Source of the DNA: Lysinibacillus timonensis | GTDB taxonomy: Bacteria; Bacillota; Bacilli; Bacillales_A; Planococcaceae | Assembly (NCBI RefSeq): GCF_900291985.1 | Contig: NZ_LT985980.1 | Location: 1,624,001 to 1,688,000, forward strand | Direction: 5' to 3' | DNA length: 64,000 nt | Shown here: positions 37,801 through 46,966 of the stretch, piece after piece | Layout of the letters: the number at the start of each line of letters is the position of its first letter | Numbering within the stretch: position 1 is the first letter of the stretch | The notes under the pieces: generated by a model | The model's database searches: none | What the model was told of the DNA's origin: nothing | What the model saw: only the letters and a program-made list of their open reading frames with translations | Made by a program: the position numbers and the translations under genes

Positions 37801-38889
37801 TTAACAATTCCTCCAGTTAGTTAATTCTTCATGTGATAAGTTATCTCGTACTGTTTTATCGGACTCAATTGTTTTAGATGCATTATATAGTCCCATTTTG
37901 ACTGCATCTTCAAATGATTCTCCATTTAATACTCCATGCATTGTTGCTCCTACAAATGCATCTCCAGCTCCTGTTACATCGCTTACTTCATTTACTCTCA
38001 CAGCTTGTATATGCTTAATTCCTGATTCATTTCCTATATAAACTCCGTTATCACCTAAAGTTAATACGACATTTTTAGCGCCCATTTGAATCAACCGCTC
38101 AATAGCTAGTTCACAATCTACCAATTGTTCAATTCTTCCGTTTAAATAAGTCTCAGCTTCCTCTAAATTACAAATGAAATATGAGACACCTTTTAAATTA
38201 TCTGGTGCGTTTTTCATTTTTACAGCTGATACAGGAATAATTGCAAATTCAATATTTCTTTTCATTGCAATATCCTTTAAGTATTCAACCGTTTCCTTCG
38301 GGCAATTTAAGTCGACAATCATACACCGTGCATTTGCCAATATGGATTCATGTTTTTTAAAAATGTCCGGCAGCAAGGAATCATAAATGGACATATTGGC
38401 TAATCCTAAGACTAACTCACCATTTTTATCTAAAACTGCTGTATACGATCCTGTTTTTTCACTGTCCATTTTTTCAACTAGATCCAAATCGATATACATA
38501 CTGCTTTGTTCTTCTATTAATGCTGCATCTTGGTCCTGCCCTAATACCGAGATTAGCTTTACTGAATTACCTAATCTCCCCATATTTTCAGCAATGTTTC
38601 TTGCAACACCACCAACACTGATTGAGACTAATGCAGGATTAGATGAGCCAACCTTCACGTCGCCATGAATATGAAATTTACGGTCTACATTAGCGCCACC
38701 AATTACGATAACAGCCTCTTTTTCGGGTAATATATATGCCCGCCCTATTATTTCACCCTTCTTAATTAACCCCGAAATGATATTTGCTAATGTAGGTCTT
38801 GAGATAGATAATTGGCTAGCCATTTCTTGTTGTGATAAGTAGGGATTCTTTTTTATCATTTCTAGAACTAGTTTTTCCTTCTCATTCAA
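37801..38889 (-). CDS. psuK: Pseudouridine kinase (PfkB family) with N-terminal HTH
   Basis: 362 residues. Residues 1-60 are a winged-helix DNA-binding region (EKLVLEMIKKNPYLSQQEMASQLSISRPTLANIISGL). The rest is a PfkB kinase with VIGGANVDRKFHIHG, GGVARNIAENMGRLG and the anion-hole/catalytic motif DVTGAGDAFVGATMHG. Phosphorylates pseudouridine for PsuG. The TTG start at 38889 follows AGGGGGG. The fused HTH suggests it may also regulate; two AAAC-n4-GTTT dyads bracket the -10 just upstream. Confidence 0.9.
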   Translation of the reverse strand: MNEKEKLVLEMIKKNPYLSQQEMASQLSISRPTLANIISGLIKKGEIIGRAYILPEKEAVIVIGGANVDRKFHIHGDVKVGSSNPALVSISVGGVARNIAENMGRLGNSVKLISVLGQDQDAALIEEQSSMYIDLDLVEKMDSEKTGSYTAVLDKNGELVLGLANMSIYDSLLPDIFKKHESILANARCMIVDLNCPKETVEYLKDIAMKRNIEFAIIPVSAVKMKNAPDNLKGVSYFICNLEEAETYLNGRIEQLVDCELAIERLIQMGAKNVVLTLGDNGVYIGNESGIKHIQAVRVNEVSDVTGAGDAFVGATMHGVLNGESFEDAVKMGLYNASKTIESDKTVRDNLSHEELTNWRNC

Positions 38890-38906
38890 ATTAGGCCCCC
38901 CTAAAT

Positions 38907-38938
38907 AAACATTTGTTTAAAATTATAAACTATTGTTT
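38907..38938. promoter_or_regulatory. psuK promoter with twin operator-like dyads
   Basis: AAACATTTGTTT (38907-38918) and AAACTATTGTTT (38927-38938) are spaced exactly 20 bp. On the minus strand a perfect TATAAT (38922-38927) lies between them. The arrangement suits a repressor covering the -10. Confidence 0.5.
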
Positions 38939-38959
38939 TGAAAAAGCAAGAAAAAAGAC

Positions 38960-38985
38960 AAAACTCCACATTATCATGGAATTTT
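38960..38985 (-). terminator. Intrinsic terminator after motB
   Basis: AAAATTCCA/TGGAGTTTT stem, then TTTTTTC downstream on the minus strand. Confidence 0.6.
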
Positions 38986-38994
38986 GCCGTTTCC

Positions 38995-39765
38995 TTATTC
39001 AATATTATTCTTTGTTCCATCTTCATTAATTAGCTGTTGGATTAACACTTCAACTCGTCTATTTTGTGCTCGACCTTCTGCTGTATCATTCGTCGCAATT
39101 GGTTTATATTCCCCGTATCCTTTTGCACTGAAATAGCTTGGGTCTAATTCTGGATTACGCTCTAATATGATTTCCAACAGATTTACAGCACGCATGACAG
39201 ATAAATCCCAGTTAGAGCTAAATTGTGCACTATTTTGAGGCACGTTGTCTGTGTGTCCCGTAATGGTTACATGACGAAGCGGGTCTAACTCAAGTATTTT
39301 AGATAACTCATCTGCTACACCAAAATACTCTGCTTTCACATCTGCTTTCCCAGGATCGAAAAGTACATTATCGTGAATTGTAATTATCAAACCAGCACCA
39401 GTCATAGAAGTTGCAAATGTGTCTTCTAATTCATTAACAGCGATAAAATTATCCACTTCATTTTGAATTTCTTTTAGCGCTTCTTGGTCTTCTAAATAAG
39501 CTTGATTTTCTTCAGATACTTTTCCCACAACTTGTGATTGTTGAATTGCGGCATTTTCATCCATAAATCCAGTACCGCCATCAAAAATTTGTGAAAACAC
39601 TTGTGACATTTGCTCCATTTTTTCTTGATCAACAGTACTTGAAGCAAATAGCACAATAAATAAAGCTAAAAGTAGTGTAAGAATATCAGCATAAGGTACT
39701 AGCCATGATTCTGGAATATGTTCTTCATGCTTTTTATGACGTTTAGACTTCTTTGCCAAGGCCAT
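38995..39765 (-). CDS. motB: Flagellar stator protein MotB
   Basis: About 256 residues. One membrane helix with the proton-carrying Asp27 in WLVPYADILTLLLALFIVLFA, a plug/linker, then an OmpA-like peptidoglycan-binding domain (VTITGHTDNVPQNSAQFSSNWDLSVMRAVNLL; GYGEYKPIATNDTAEGRAQNRRVEVLI). Closer to H+-type MotB than Na+-type MotS. The start is ambiguous (Met at 39780 or 39765); both lie inside the end of motA and lack a strong ribosome site, suggesting coupled translation. Confidence 0.92.
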   Translation of the reverse strand: MALAKKSKRHKKHEEHIPESWLVPYADILTLLLALFIVLFASSTVDQEKMEQMSQVFSQIFDGGTGFMDENAAIQQSQVVGKVSEENQAYLEDQEALKEIQNEVDNFIAVNELEDTFATSMTGAGLIITIHDNVLFDPGKADVKAEYFGVADELSKILELDPLRHVTITGHTDNVPQNSAQFSSNWDLSVMRAVNLLEIILERNPELDPSYFSAKGYGEYKPIATNDTAEGRAQNRRVEVLIQQLINEDGTKNNIE

Positions 39766-40546
39766 TCGCCCCGCTTTCATCCATTATTTTTTTACGTTCT
39801 TCTCTTGTTAAATAGGATGCTAGTTTTTGTTCAATAACACGAGGAGCTTCACCTTCAAGAACTGACAATATTCCTTCAATCATCATATTTTTTTGTCTAA
39901 TTTCTTCAGCAGATTTACGTTTTAATTTATTCGCAAATGGATGCCATAAAACATATCCTGTAAAAATACCTAGAAGTGTAGCAACGAAAGCAGCCGAGAT
40001 GGCAACGCCTAATTTATCGATATCACTCATATCTTTTAAGGCTGCTATCAGACCAACTACCGCACCAAGAACTCCTAGAGTCGGCGCATATGTACCTGCT
40101 TGTGTAAAAATACCAGCCCCACTTGTATGACGTTCTTCCATCGCTTCTACTTCTTCTGTTAATACGTCTCGAATATAATCTGCGTTTTGTCCGTCAATCG
40201 CTAAAGTTAGACCATTTTTTAAGAAAGGATCTTCAATTTCTGCTGCCTTACTTTCAAGAGCTAATAATCCTTCGCGTCGAGCCAAATCTGCCCAACTAGA
40301 AAACATTTTAATAATTTCATAGTCATTCGTTAATTTGCTCTCTTTAAACAGAATACCAAATAGTTTTGGCACACGTTTTAATTCCTTCATAGGAAAGGCA
40401 ATTGTTACTGCTGCTACTGTACCTAAAATAATGATAAATATTGCTGCGGGGTTTATTAACGCATCTGGTGTTACACCTTTAAACATCATACCTACTATCA
40501 ATGCTGCGAAACCAAGAATGACCCCTACTAATGAAGAAATATCCAT
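39743..40546 (-). CDS. motA: Flagellar stator protein MotA
   Basis: 267 residues, four membrane helices. The cytoplasmic loop ARREGLLALESK and EEVEAMEERH touches the rotor. Signatures are AGTYAPTLGVLGAVVGLIAAL and AFVATLLGIFTGYVLWHPFANKLKRKS. Very similar to B. subtilis MotA by eye. With MotB it forms the proton-driven stator. Starts after TTGGAGGTAAATAA; a SigD-like promoter lies about 30 bp upstream. Confidence 0.95.
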   Translation of the reverse strand: MDISSLVGVILGFAALIVGMMFKGVTPDALINPAAIFIIILGTVAAVTIAFPMKELKRVPKLFGILFKESKLTNDYEIIKMFSSWADLARREGLLALESKAAEIEDPFLKNGLTLAIDGQNADYIRDVLTEEVEAMEERHTSGAGIFTQAGTYAPTLGVLGAVVGLIAALKDMSDIDKLGVAISAAFVATLLGIFTGYVLWHPFANKLKRKSAEEIRQKNMMIEGILSVLEGEAPRVIEQKLASYLTREERKKIMDESGANGLGKEV

Positions 40547-40577
40547 TTATTTACCTCCAAGTTACTCGTTATATATT

Positions 40578-40604
40578 ATTTCGACAATATTCTTATTTTT
40601 TTTA
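40578..40604 (-). promoter_or_regulatory. SigD-like promoter of motAB
   Basis: On the minus strand TAAA (40601-40604), a 15-bp spacer and GTCGAAAT (40578-40585) resemble the SigD consensus TAAA-N15-GCCGATAT, which drives motAB in B. subtilis. Confidence 0.5.
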
Positions 40605-40847
40605 CAGTATTCTAATTAAGTATAATGATTGAAATTACTTTTCGAACAAATCGTGAACGTTTCAACTAATTTAATGGCTCTTTGGAAATAATGTTACCTT
40701 ATAACTTGGTCCTTTAGAATATTACCAACTTCACCATACATGACTGTATATTGGCAAGAGTTTTTTCCTAATTCCACTACCATTCCTTACGAAATCTATA
40801 GTATAATGTACCATAGAGTATTTGTTTAATAGAAAGGGGCATGACTT

Positions 40848-40994
40848 GTGGGCTTATATATTTCAACTGTTTTAGGTTTCTTTGCGCTTATAATGGTCAG
40901 TTTAGCAATGTTCGTCCATTATTTACGTGTAGGTTTAGATTCTCACTCATCTGTTAAAATTGATCCAAAACCAACAAATGAAAAATTATCATAA
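40848..40994 (+). CDS. 48-residue single-pass membrane protein
   Basis: GTG start at 40848, 8 nt after AGGGG. One hydrophobic helix (GLYISTVLGFFALIMVSLAMFVHYL) is followed by a short polar tail (DSHSSVKIDPKPTNEKLS), giving the look of a small regulatory or stress membrane protein. It is followed within 10 bp by a strong terminator, supporting a real transcription unit. No family recognised. Confidence 0.6.
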   Translation: MGLYISTVLGFFALIMVSLAMFVHYLRVGLDSHSSVKIDPKPTNEKLS

Positions 40995-41000
40995 TCATTG

Positions 41001-41038
41001 AGTCGGCAAAATTCTTTTGAGTTTTGTCGACTTTTTTT
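41001..41038 (+). terminator. Intrinsic terminator after the 48-residue gene
   Basis: AGTCGGCAAAA/TTTTGTCGACT stem followed by TTTTTTTA. Confidence 0.8.
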
Positions 41039-41091
41039 ACAATAACTTATATATTTAATAGGAAATATGGAATTCAAGGGAGAGATTAGGA

Positions 41092-41664
41092 ATGACATCT
41101 TTAAATGACATATTAAGTTTTAACGAATCATTTGTTGAATTTAAACAATATGAACCTTATGTAACTTCAAAATTTCCTGATAAAAAAATTGTTATTTTAA
41201 CATGTATGGATACCCGACTTGTAGAACTACTACCTAAAGCGATGAATCTTAGAAATGGCGATGCTAAAATCGTTAAAAGTGCTGGAGCTATTGTAAACCA
41301 TCCGTTTGGATCTGTAATGAGAAGTATTCTTGTTGCAGTTTATGAACTTAAGGCAGACGAAGTTTATGTGATTGGACATCATGATTGTGGTATGAGTTCT
41401 GTAGATCCTCACAAAATGATTGATAAGATGATTGATCGTGGAGTAAACAAAGATATTATGAATATCTTACAATACTCTGGTGTTAATTTAGTTGAATGGT
41501 TAAGAGGATTTGGCGATGTTAGTACAAGTGTAAATAAAAGTGTTGATTTATTAAGAAACAATCCTTTAATGCCACAAGGTATTCCAGTACACGGCTTAAT
41601 TATGGATCCGAATACAGGGAAATTAGACCTTGTGACAGATGGAAACGAGTACTTAAACATATAA
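41092..41664 (+). CDS. Beta-class carbonic anhydrase (YtiB-like)
   Basis: 190 residues. Zinc enzyme for CO2/bicarbonate interconversion. Ligand motifs are CMDTR (Cys-x-Asp-x-Arg) and HHDCG (His-x2-Cys), with KSAGAIVNHPFGSVMRSI between. Same size and layout as B. subtilis YtiB. ATG after AAGGGAGAG. A TGCCTTTC/GAAAGGCA hairpin (41671-41702) without a clear T run follows; repeat array 2 begins about 30 bp later. Confidence 0.9.
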   Translation: MTSLNDILSFNESFVEFKQYEPYVTSKFPDKKIVILTCMDTRLVELLPKAMNLRNGDAKIVKSAGAIVNHPFGSVMRSILVAVYELKADEVYVIGHHDCGMSSVDPHKMIDKMIDRGVNKDIMNILQYSGVNLVEWLRGFGDVSTSVNKSVDLLRNNPLMPQGIPVHGLIMDPNTGKLDLVTDGNEYLNI

Positions 41665-41735
41665 GAAAAATGCCTTTCAGGTGGAGATTCCTTTGAAAGG
41701 CATTCATGAATTTCTTAAGTAGTTTGATTGGATTT

Positions 41736-42167
41736 TTCTATTGGGGCGTATGCTTCTATTAGACAGTATAGACCGATTTTCACTTCATTTTGTCCTCGAG
41801 AACGCTTCTATTGGACGGTTTCCTTCGTTTTTCACTTCGTTTTGTCCTCGAGAACGCTTCTATTGGACAGTTTCCTTCTATTTTCACTTCATTTTGTCCT
41901 TGAGAACGCTTCTATTGGACAGTTTCCTTCTATTTTCACTTCATTTTGTCCTTGAGAACGCTTCTATTGGACAGTTTCCTTCGTATATCACTTCGTTTTG
42001 TCCTTGAGAACGCTTCTATTGGACAGTTCCCATCGATTTTCACTTCGTTTTGTCCTCGATAACGCTTCTACTGGACAATTTCCTTCGATTTCCACTTCGT
42101 TTTGTCCTTGAGAACGCTTCTATTGGACAGTTTCCTTCTATTTTCACTTCATTTTGTCCTTGAGAAC
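41736..42167. repeat. 52-bp repeat array 2, left part (8 units plus a degenerate one)
   Basis: TTTTGTCC phase marks fall at 41788, 41840, 41892, 41944, 41996, 42048, 42100 and 42152: 52 bp each. Unit: TGTCCTTGAGAACGCTTCT then ATTGGACAGTTTCC and a TTC-rich run ending CACTTCAT. The first 27 bp form a dyad TGTCC-TTG-AGAA-CGC-TTCT-ATT-GGACA. It shares its first half, but not its second, with array 1. Confidence 0.92.
42160..42167. repeat. Target duplication, left flank of IS copy 2
   Basis: TTGAGAAC here versus TCGAGAAC at 43667-43674: seven of eight bases match. Both variants occur naturally among repeat units. Confidence 0.75.
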
Positions 42168-43666
42168 GAGAGCGTATTAAATTTTGTGTAAATGGTTAAA
42201 CTTTCCAATAAGAGGAGGATGACCATTATGCAAAATTACGAAAATATGACGATTAAGGATTTAGCCAGGGAGTGTCAATCTGTCGATGACATCATTGAGA
42301 TGATGAAATCTTTATTTAAAGAAACATTACAACTTGTATTTGAAGCTGAAATAGAGGATCACCTGGGCTATACAAAACACAGTTCTCAGGGAATTAACAC
42401 TGGTAATAGTCGAAATGGATATAGAACAAAGGTTATTAAGACAAAGTTTGGTAATACAAGATTAAGTATTCCCAGAGATCATAATGGTGAATATGAGCCA
42501 CAAATTGTTAAGAACTATGAGTCATCGATTAATGGTCTAGAGGAACAGATTCTAGCCCTCTATTCCAAAGGAATGTCTACTAGAGATATTGAGTCACACA
42601 TGAATGATATATATGGTGTAGATGTTTCGCCTAGTTTAGTTAGTAAAGTGACAGATAAAATTCTACCACAAATAGTTGAGTGGCAATCTCGTCCGCTGGA
42701 CCGAGTCTATCCCATTGTTTATCTAGATGCTGTTCACTTTAAGGTAAAGCATGAAAATCGCATTATCAATAAGGCAGCTTACACAGTTCTAGGTGTTAAT
42801 TCCGATGGAATAAAGGATATTTTAGGAATATGGATTGGAGAAAATGAGAGCGCAAGCTTTTGGTTGAGTGTCTGTACTGACCTTAAAAGTCGTGGTGTTG
42901 AAGATATTTTGATTGCTTGTAAAGACGGACTTTCGGGCTTTTCAGAAGCGATTCAAAGTACATTTCCACAGACTCATATTCAGTTATGCGTGATTCATCA
43001 AATACGTAACACAATGAAGTATGTTGCATCAAAGGAACGACAAGCATTTATGAATGATTTAAAGAAAGTCTATAAAGCTTCCATTCTAGAACAAGCTGAA
43101 CTGGAATTTAAAAAACTAAAGGAATCATGGAATAGCAAATATCCGAAGGTTATTGAATCATGGGAAGAAAATTGGTTAGAGCTGACGACTTACTCTCCAT
43201 ATCCAACGGAGATTAGAAAGATTATATATACTACTAATACGGTTGAGGGATTCCATCGGCAGTTAAGAAAAGTGACAAAAACTAAATCAGCTTATCCTAC
43301 AGACAATGCATTAAAGAAAATCATCTATTTAGCTACTATGGATGCAATTGAAAAGTGGAATAAGCCAATTCCAGGATGGCTAGAATGTGAAGGACAATTT
43401 AAAATATTATTTGCGGGTCGCATTTAGTTGGCTTTTTCATTTGATTAAGTTCTGTCGTGTTGGGCTTCGCTACGCTTTGCCCAAAAGTTTAACGCTTTCT
43501 TCAGCCCAAAAAGGAATAGAAAAAGAGAGAGCAACTCTCCCCTTTTTGGTCTATCTGTTAAGTGCTCAGGTTGCTCTTCAGCAGAGCCTTATCCCCTTAA
43601 TAGATAATAAAAGTATTAACATAATTTGAGAAAGTCATTCATTTACACAAAATAATTTACATTCCC
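42168..43666 (+). mobile_element. IS256-family insertion sequence, copy 2 (apparently intact)
   Basis: 1499 bp with the same imperfect 27-bp terminal inverted repeats as copy 1 and one complete transposase gene. Inserted in repeat array 2; array phase continues exactly across the insertion once the 8-bp duplication is removed. About 240 bp after the transposase are non-coding. Confidence 0.94.
42228..43427 (+). CDS. IS256-family transposase (intact)
   Basis: 399 residues from the ATG 9 nt after GAGGAGG (the in-frame ATG at 42192 lies upstream of that site). Mutator-type DDE enzyme with N-terminal DNA-binding part (LARECQSVDDIIEMMKSLFKETLQ), HSSQGINTGNSRNGYRTK, catalytic Asp in YLDAVHFKV, second Asp in IACKDGLSGF and the C-terminal Glu region TTNTVEGFHRQLRK. 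Normal length for the family, so likely functional. Confidence 0.95.
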   Translation: MQNYENMTIKDLARECQSVDDIIEMMKSLFKETLQLVFEAEIEDHLGYTKHSSQGINTGNSRNGYRTKVIKTKFGNTRLSIPRDHNGEYEPQIVKNYESSINGLEEQILALYSKGMSTRDIESHMNDIYGVDVSPSLVSKVTDKILPQIVEWQSRPLDRVYPIVYLDAVHFKVKHENRIINKAAYTVLGVNSDGIKDILGIWIGENESASFWLSVCTDLKSRGVEDILIACKDGLSGFSEAIQSTFPQTHIQLCVIHQIRNTMKYVASKERQAFMNDLKKVYKASILEQAELEFKKLKESWNSKYPKVIESWEENWLELTTYSPYPTEIRKIIYTTNTVEGFHRQLRKVTKTKSAYPTDNALKKIIYLATMDAIEKWNKPIPGWLECEGQFKILFAGRI

Positions 43667-44090
43667 TCGAGAACGCTTCTACTGGACAATTTCCTTCGAT
43701 TTCCACTTCGTTTTGTCCTTGAGAACGCTTCTACTGGACAATTTCCTTCGATTTTCACTTCGTTTTGTCCTCGAGAACGCTTCTATTGGACAGTTCCCAT
43801 CGATTTTCACTTCGTTTTGTCCTTGAGAACGCTTCTATTGGACAGTTTCTTTCGATTTCCATTTCATTTTGTCCTTGAGAACGCTTCTATTGGACAGTTT
43901 CCTTCGATTTTCACTTCATTTTGTCCTTGAGAACGCTTCTACTGGACAATTTCCTTCGATTTCCACTTCATTTTGTCCTTGAGAACGCTTCTATTGGACA
44001 GTTTCCTTCTATTTTCACTTCATTTTGTCCTCGAGAACGCTTCTATTTCCATTTCGTTTTGTCCTTGAGATTCTCCTTTTTTGGACTACT
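43667..44090. repeat. 52-bp repeat array 2, right part (about 7 units)
   Basis: Phase marks at 43711, 43763, 43815, 43867, 43919, 43971 and 44023 (52 bp each), then a 34-bp shortened unit at 44057 and fading similarity to about 44150 (GAACACTTCTATTGGAAAG). Lies between the convergent carbonic anhydrase and GNAT genes. Confidence 0.9.
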
Positions 44091-44206
44091 ATTCCCTTCC
44101 CCCTAAACTTTCCAATAACTCTCCATGTGAACACTTCTATTGGAAAGCCCCAAGGATACTTATCCATGACCATCTCGGTCACCTTCACAAGTCCTAGTCA
44201 TATTAA

Positions 44207-44806
44207 TTATCCTCTAAAATCTTCTTGTAAAAGGGCATACATATAGTGATCTTCCCAAATACCATTAATATAAAGTAATTTTCTTAACAAACCTTCCCTA
44301 ATAAATTGGGCACGTTCTAGAACTTTTATTGAACCTTCATTTTTAGGTGATACATATGCTTCAATTCGATGTAAATTCAGATCGTTAAAGGCAAATTTTA
44401 CCAAACTATTCACTGCTTCAGTTGCAATTCCTTTTCTCGTAAACCTTTCATCGATTGAGTAACCGATAAATGCACTAGAGTATGGCAGTCTCTTTATTGC
44501 ATATAAGGAGATGTGACCTATTAGTTGATGTCTTCCTTTTGTATATATTCCAAAGGAGTATTCGCGGTTTACCCTCATTAATTGTATACTCTCCAAGATT
44601 TTTCTAAGTTGTGCATCTTCGGTATAAAAAAAATCTTCATGTAAGGGTTCGTATTGCGCCCAAAAATATTTATTCATTGTAAGAAGTTCCGATAAGCTTC
44701 TTGCATCCGACTCAATAAAAGTACGCAAATAGCACCGTTCTCCCTCTAATTTAACCACTTGATCACCTTTTTTCTGAAGTAAATTAAAAAACTTTCTCAC
44801 CATCAT
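44207..44806 (-). CDS. GNAT family N-acetyltransferase (RimJ/RimL type)
   Basis: 199 residues. An N-terminal extension precedes LEGERCYLRTFIESDARSLSELL; then IGHISLYAIKRLPYSSAFIGYSIDERFTRKGIATEAVNSLVKFAF (acetyl-CoA loop RKGIATEA) and LNLHRIEAYVSPKNEGSIKVLERAQFIREGLLR, typical of ribosomal-protein or small-molecule acetylating GNATs. Substrate unknown. Monocistronic, convergent with array 2. Confidence 0.87.
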   Translation of the reverse strand: MMVRKFFNLLQKKGDQVVKLEGERCYLRTFIESDARSLSELLTMNKYFWAQYEPLHEDFFYTEDAQLRKILESIQLMRVNREYSFGIYTKGRHQLIGHISLYAIKRLPYSSAFIGYSIDERFTRKGIATEAVNSLVKFAFNDLNLHRIEAYVSPKNEGSIKVLERAQFIREGLLRKLLYINGIWEDHYMYALLQEDFRG

Positions 44807-44920
44807 TACACCTTACCTGTGCCCTTTCTATAGTGGTTATTTCAGCTTTATAAGAGTTAAGTACTTTTCTTCATTTTTTACCAGTACACTTTCTTTATTC
44901 AGATAAGCTAAGTTTGGTTC

Positions 44921-45343
44921 TTAATAATTATTTTTATATGAGTAATGGTATAGAAATCCCCTACGAATTACCTCTACATTTACCCAATTAATTGTTCCCT
45001 CTAATATTTTTATGCGTGCGTAATGTTTATTATTTCCTGGTACTAATATCCAAGGTGCAAAGGAGTTCATGTGCAGGTAATTTTGTCCAAAACCCTTGTA
45101 AATAATGAAACTGTTATTCATATGGTTGAGGAGCTGAAATTGAATTAACAACAAAACCCCGTGGATCAAATCTTTTTATGGCTCCGTCTTTTCCAGCAGC
45201 ATCCATTCCTTCAAAAATGATAATTAACCCTATATTATGTTTAAATATAAATTGTTGTATATTTAATAATGAAAACTGAAGATTTTTTAACTCTTGTTGT
45301 CTATTGTCATATTTAATTTAAGATTTTTAATTTTTTCCAACAA
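44921..45343 (-). pseudogene. Polyphosphate kinase 2 (PPK2) pseudogene with internal deletion
   Basis: Starts at TTG 45343 after AGGAGTG with LEKIKNLKLN. After a frameshift it continues YDNRQQELKNLQ..GLIIIFEGMDAAGKDGAIKR (Walker A), FDPRGFVVNSISAPQPYE, stop, then FHYLQGFWTKLPAHE in frame. It then jumps to the C-terminal PPK2 segment APWILVPGNNKHYARIKILE in another frame. The central Walker B/lid region (about 110 residues) and a short piece after AIKR are missing. Clearly a decayed polyphosphate-dependent nucleotide kinase. Confidence 0.8.
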
Positions 45344-45456
45344 TTTCACTCCTAATGAAGGGGGTTATTAACATTTTACAAAATTAATATGACATTGGAA
45401 ATTGTTGTTGAAATTTATTTATATGTATATAATTTTATAGAAAGGAGTGAACATCG

Positions 45457-46188
45457 ATGGGTCGGTTAGTCGCATTACTTATCTCCATAATAGCTGTTGC
45501 GATTTTTACCGTTAATGCATTCTGGCTACAATGGAATGGAGCATCATCAATTGAAATAATTAATCGTTTACCAGTTTTATTCACACCTTCTAATTACGTA
45601 TTCATTTTTTGGATTGTTCTATTTGCTTATCTACTTTTATGGATTTTAAAGTATTATCATCATCGAAACACGAAAGAACAAATTACAATGTTTCAAACGG
45701 TATTATTCGTACTAATAGTTATTTTACAAATTGCATCTATAAATAGTTGGCATAGCGAACAATTCATTGCTTCATTAATCCTTCTAGGATTACAGCTCAT
45801 TTCATTATTTGTACTATATATGACTTATCCATTAGAAAAAAGTTCGATATCTCATCGCTATCCTATAGCAGTATATTTTAGCTGGATACTATTTTTGTTT
45901 ATTTTAGATATCTGCTATGTATTAGTACATATTCAATGGCACGGTTTTGGTTTAAGTAACGCATTATGGGCTGTATTAATAATGACTTTGGGAAGTGCAA
46001 TTGTCCTTCATCTTCGTTATCACCATCATGATGTTGCATCTCCTGTCGTATTTATTTGGTGTTATATTGGCATTGCCATATCTAACGGTTTTGATGAATT
46101 ATTAGTTACTACAGCAGCACTGTTCTTAAGCGGTGTGATGATTGTTGGGATATTGTTTATCAAAAAAAATCCTGTTTCCTCTAAGTAA
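45457..46188 (+). CDS. Seven-helix membrane protein, possibly TspO/MBR-related
   Basis: 243 residues, almost entirely hydrophobic helices with aromatic-rich loops. Segment VLFTPSNYVFIFWIVLFAYLLLW resembles the P-x-x-Y-x-F-x-IW helix start of TspO-related 'tryptophan-rich' proteins, but the assignment is weak. ATG after AAAGGAGTG. The stop codon lies within the following terminator. Confidence 0.6.
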   Translation: MGRLVALLISIIAVAIFTVNAFWLQWNGASSIEIINRLPVLFTPSNYVFIFWIVLFAYLLLWILKYYHHRNTKEQITMFQTVLFVLIVILQIASINSWHSEQFIASLILLGLQLISLFVLYMTYPLEKSSISHRYPIAVYFSWILFLFILDICYVLVHIQWHGFGLSNALWAVLIMTLGSAIVLHLRYHHHDVASPVVFIWCYIGIAISNGFDELLVTTAALFLSGVMIVGILFIKKNPVSSK

Positions 46189-46208
46189 TTTAGAGAAAAC
46201 AGGATTTT
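46171..46208. terminator. Bidirectional intrinsic terminator
   Basis: CCTGTTTCCTCTAA/TTTAGAGAAAACAGG stem with flanking A and T tracts, between convergent genes. Confidence 0.8.
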
Positions 46209-46210
46209 TA

Positions 46211-46966
<756 letters not shown>

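Noticed and set aside
41728..42007. Overlapping open frames of 75-88 codons through array 2 (also 43921-44246)
   Set aside because: 52 is not a multiple of 3 and no frame of the repeat contains a stop, so repeat translation in all frames gives open runs. There is no ribosome site, and the composition simply repeats every 52 residues.
43387..43629. 80-codon frame in the tail of each IS256 copy (also 17832-18074)
   Set aside because: It overlaps the transposase end in another frame and covers a hairpin-rich non-coding tail, with no ribosome site. The single-ORF layout is normal for IS256.
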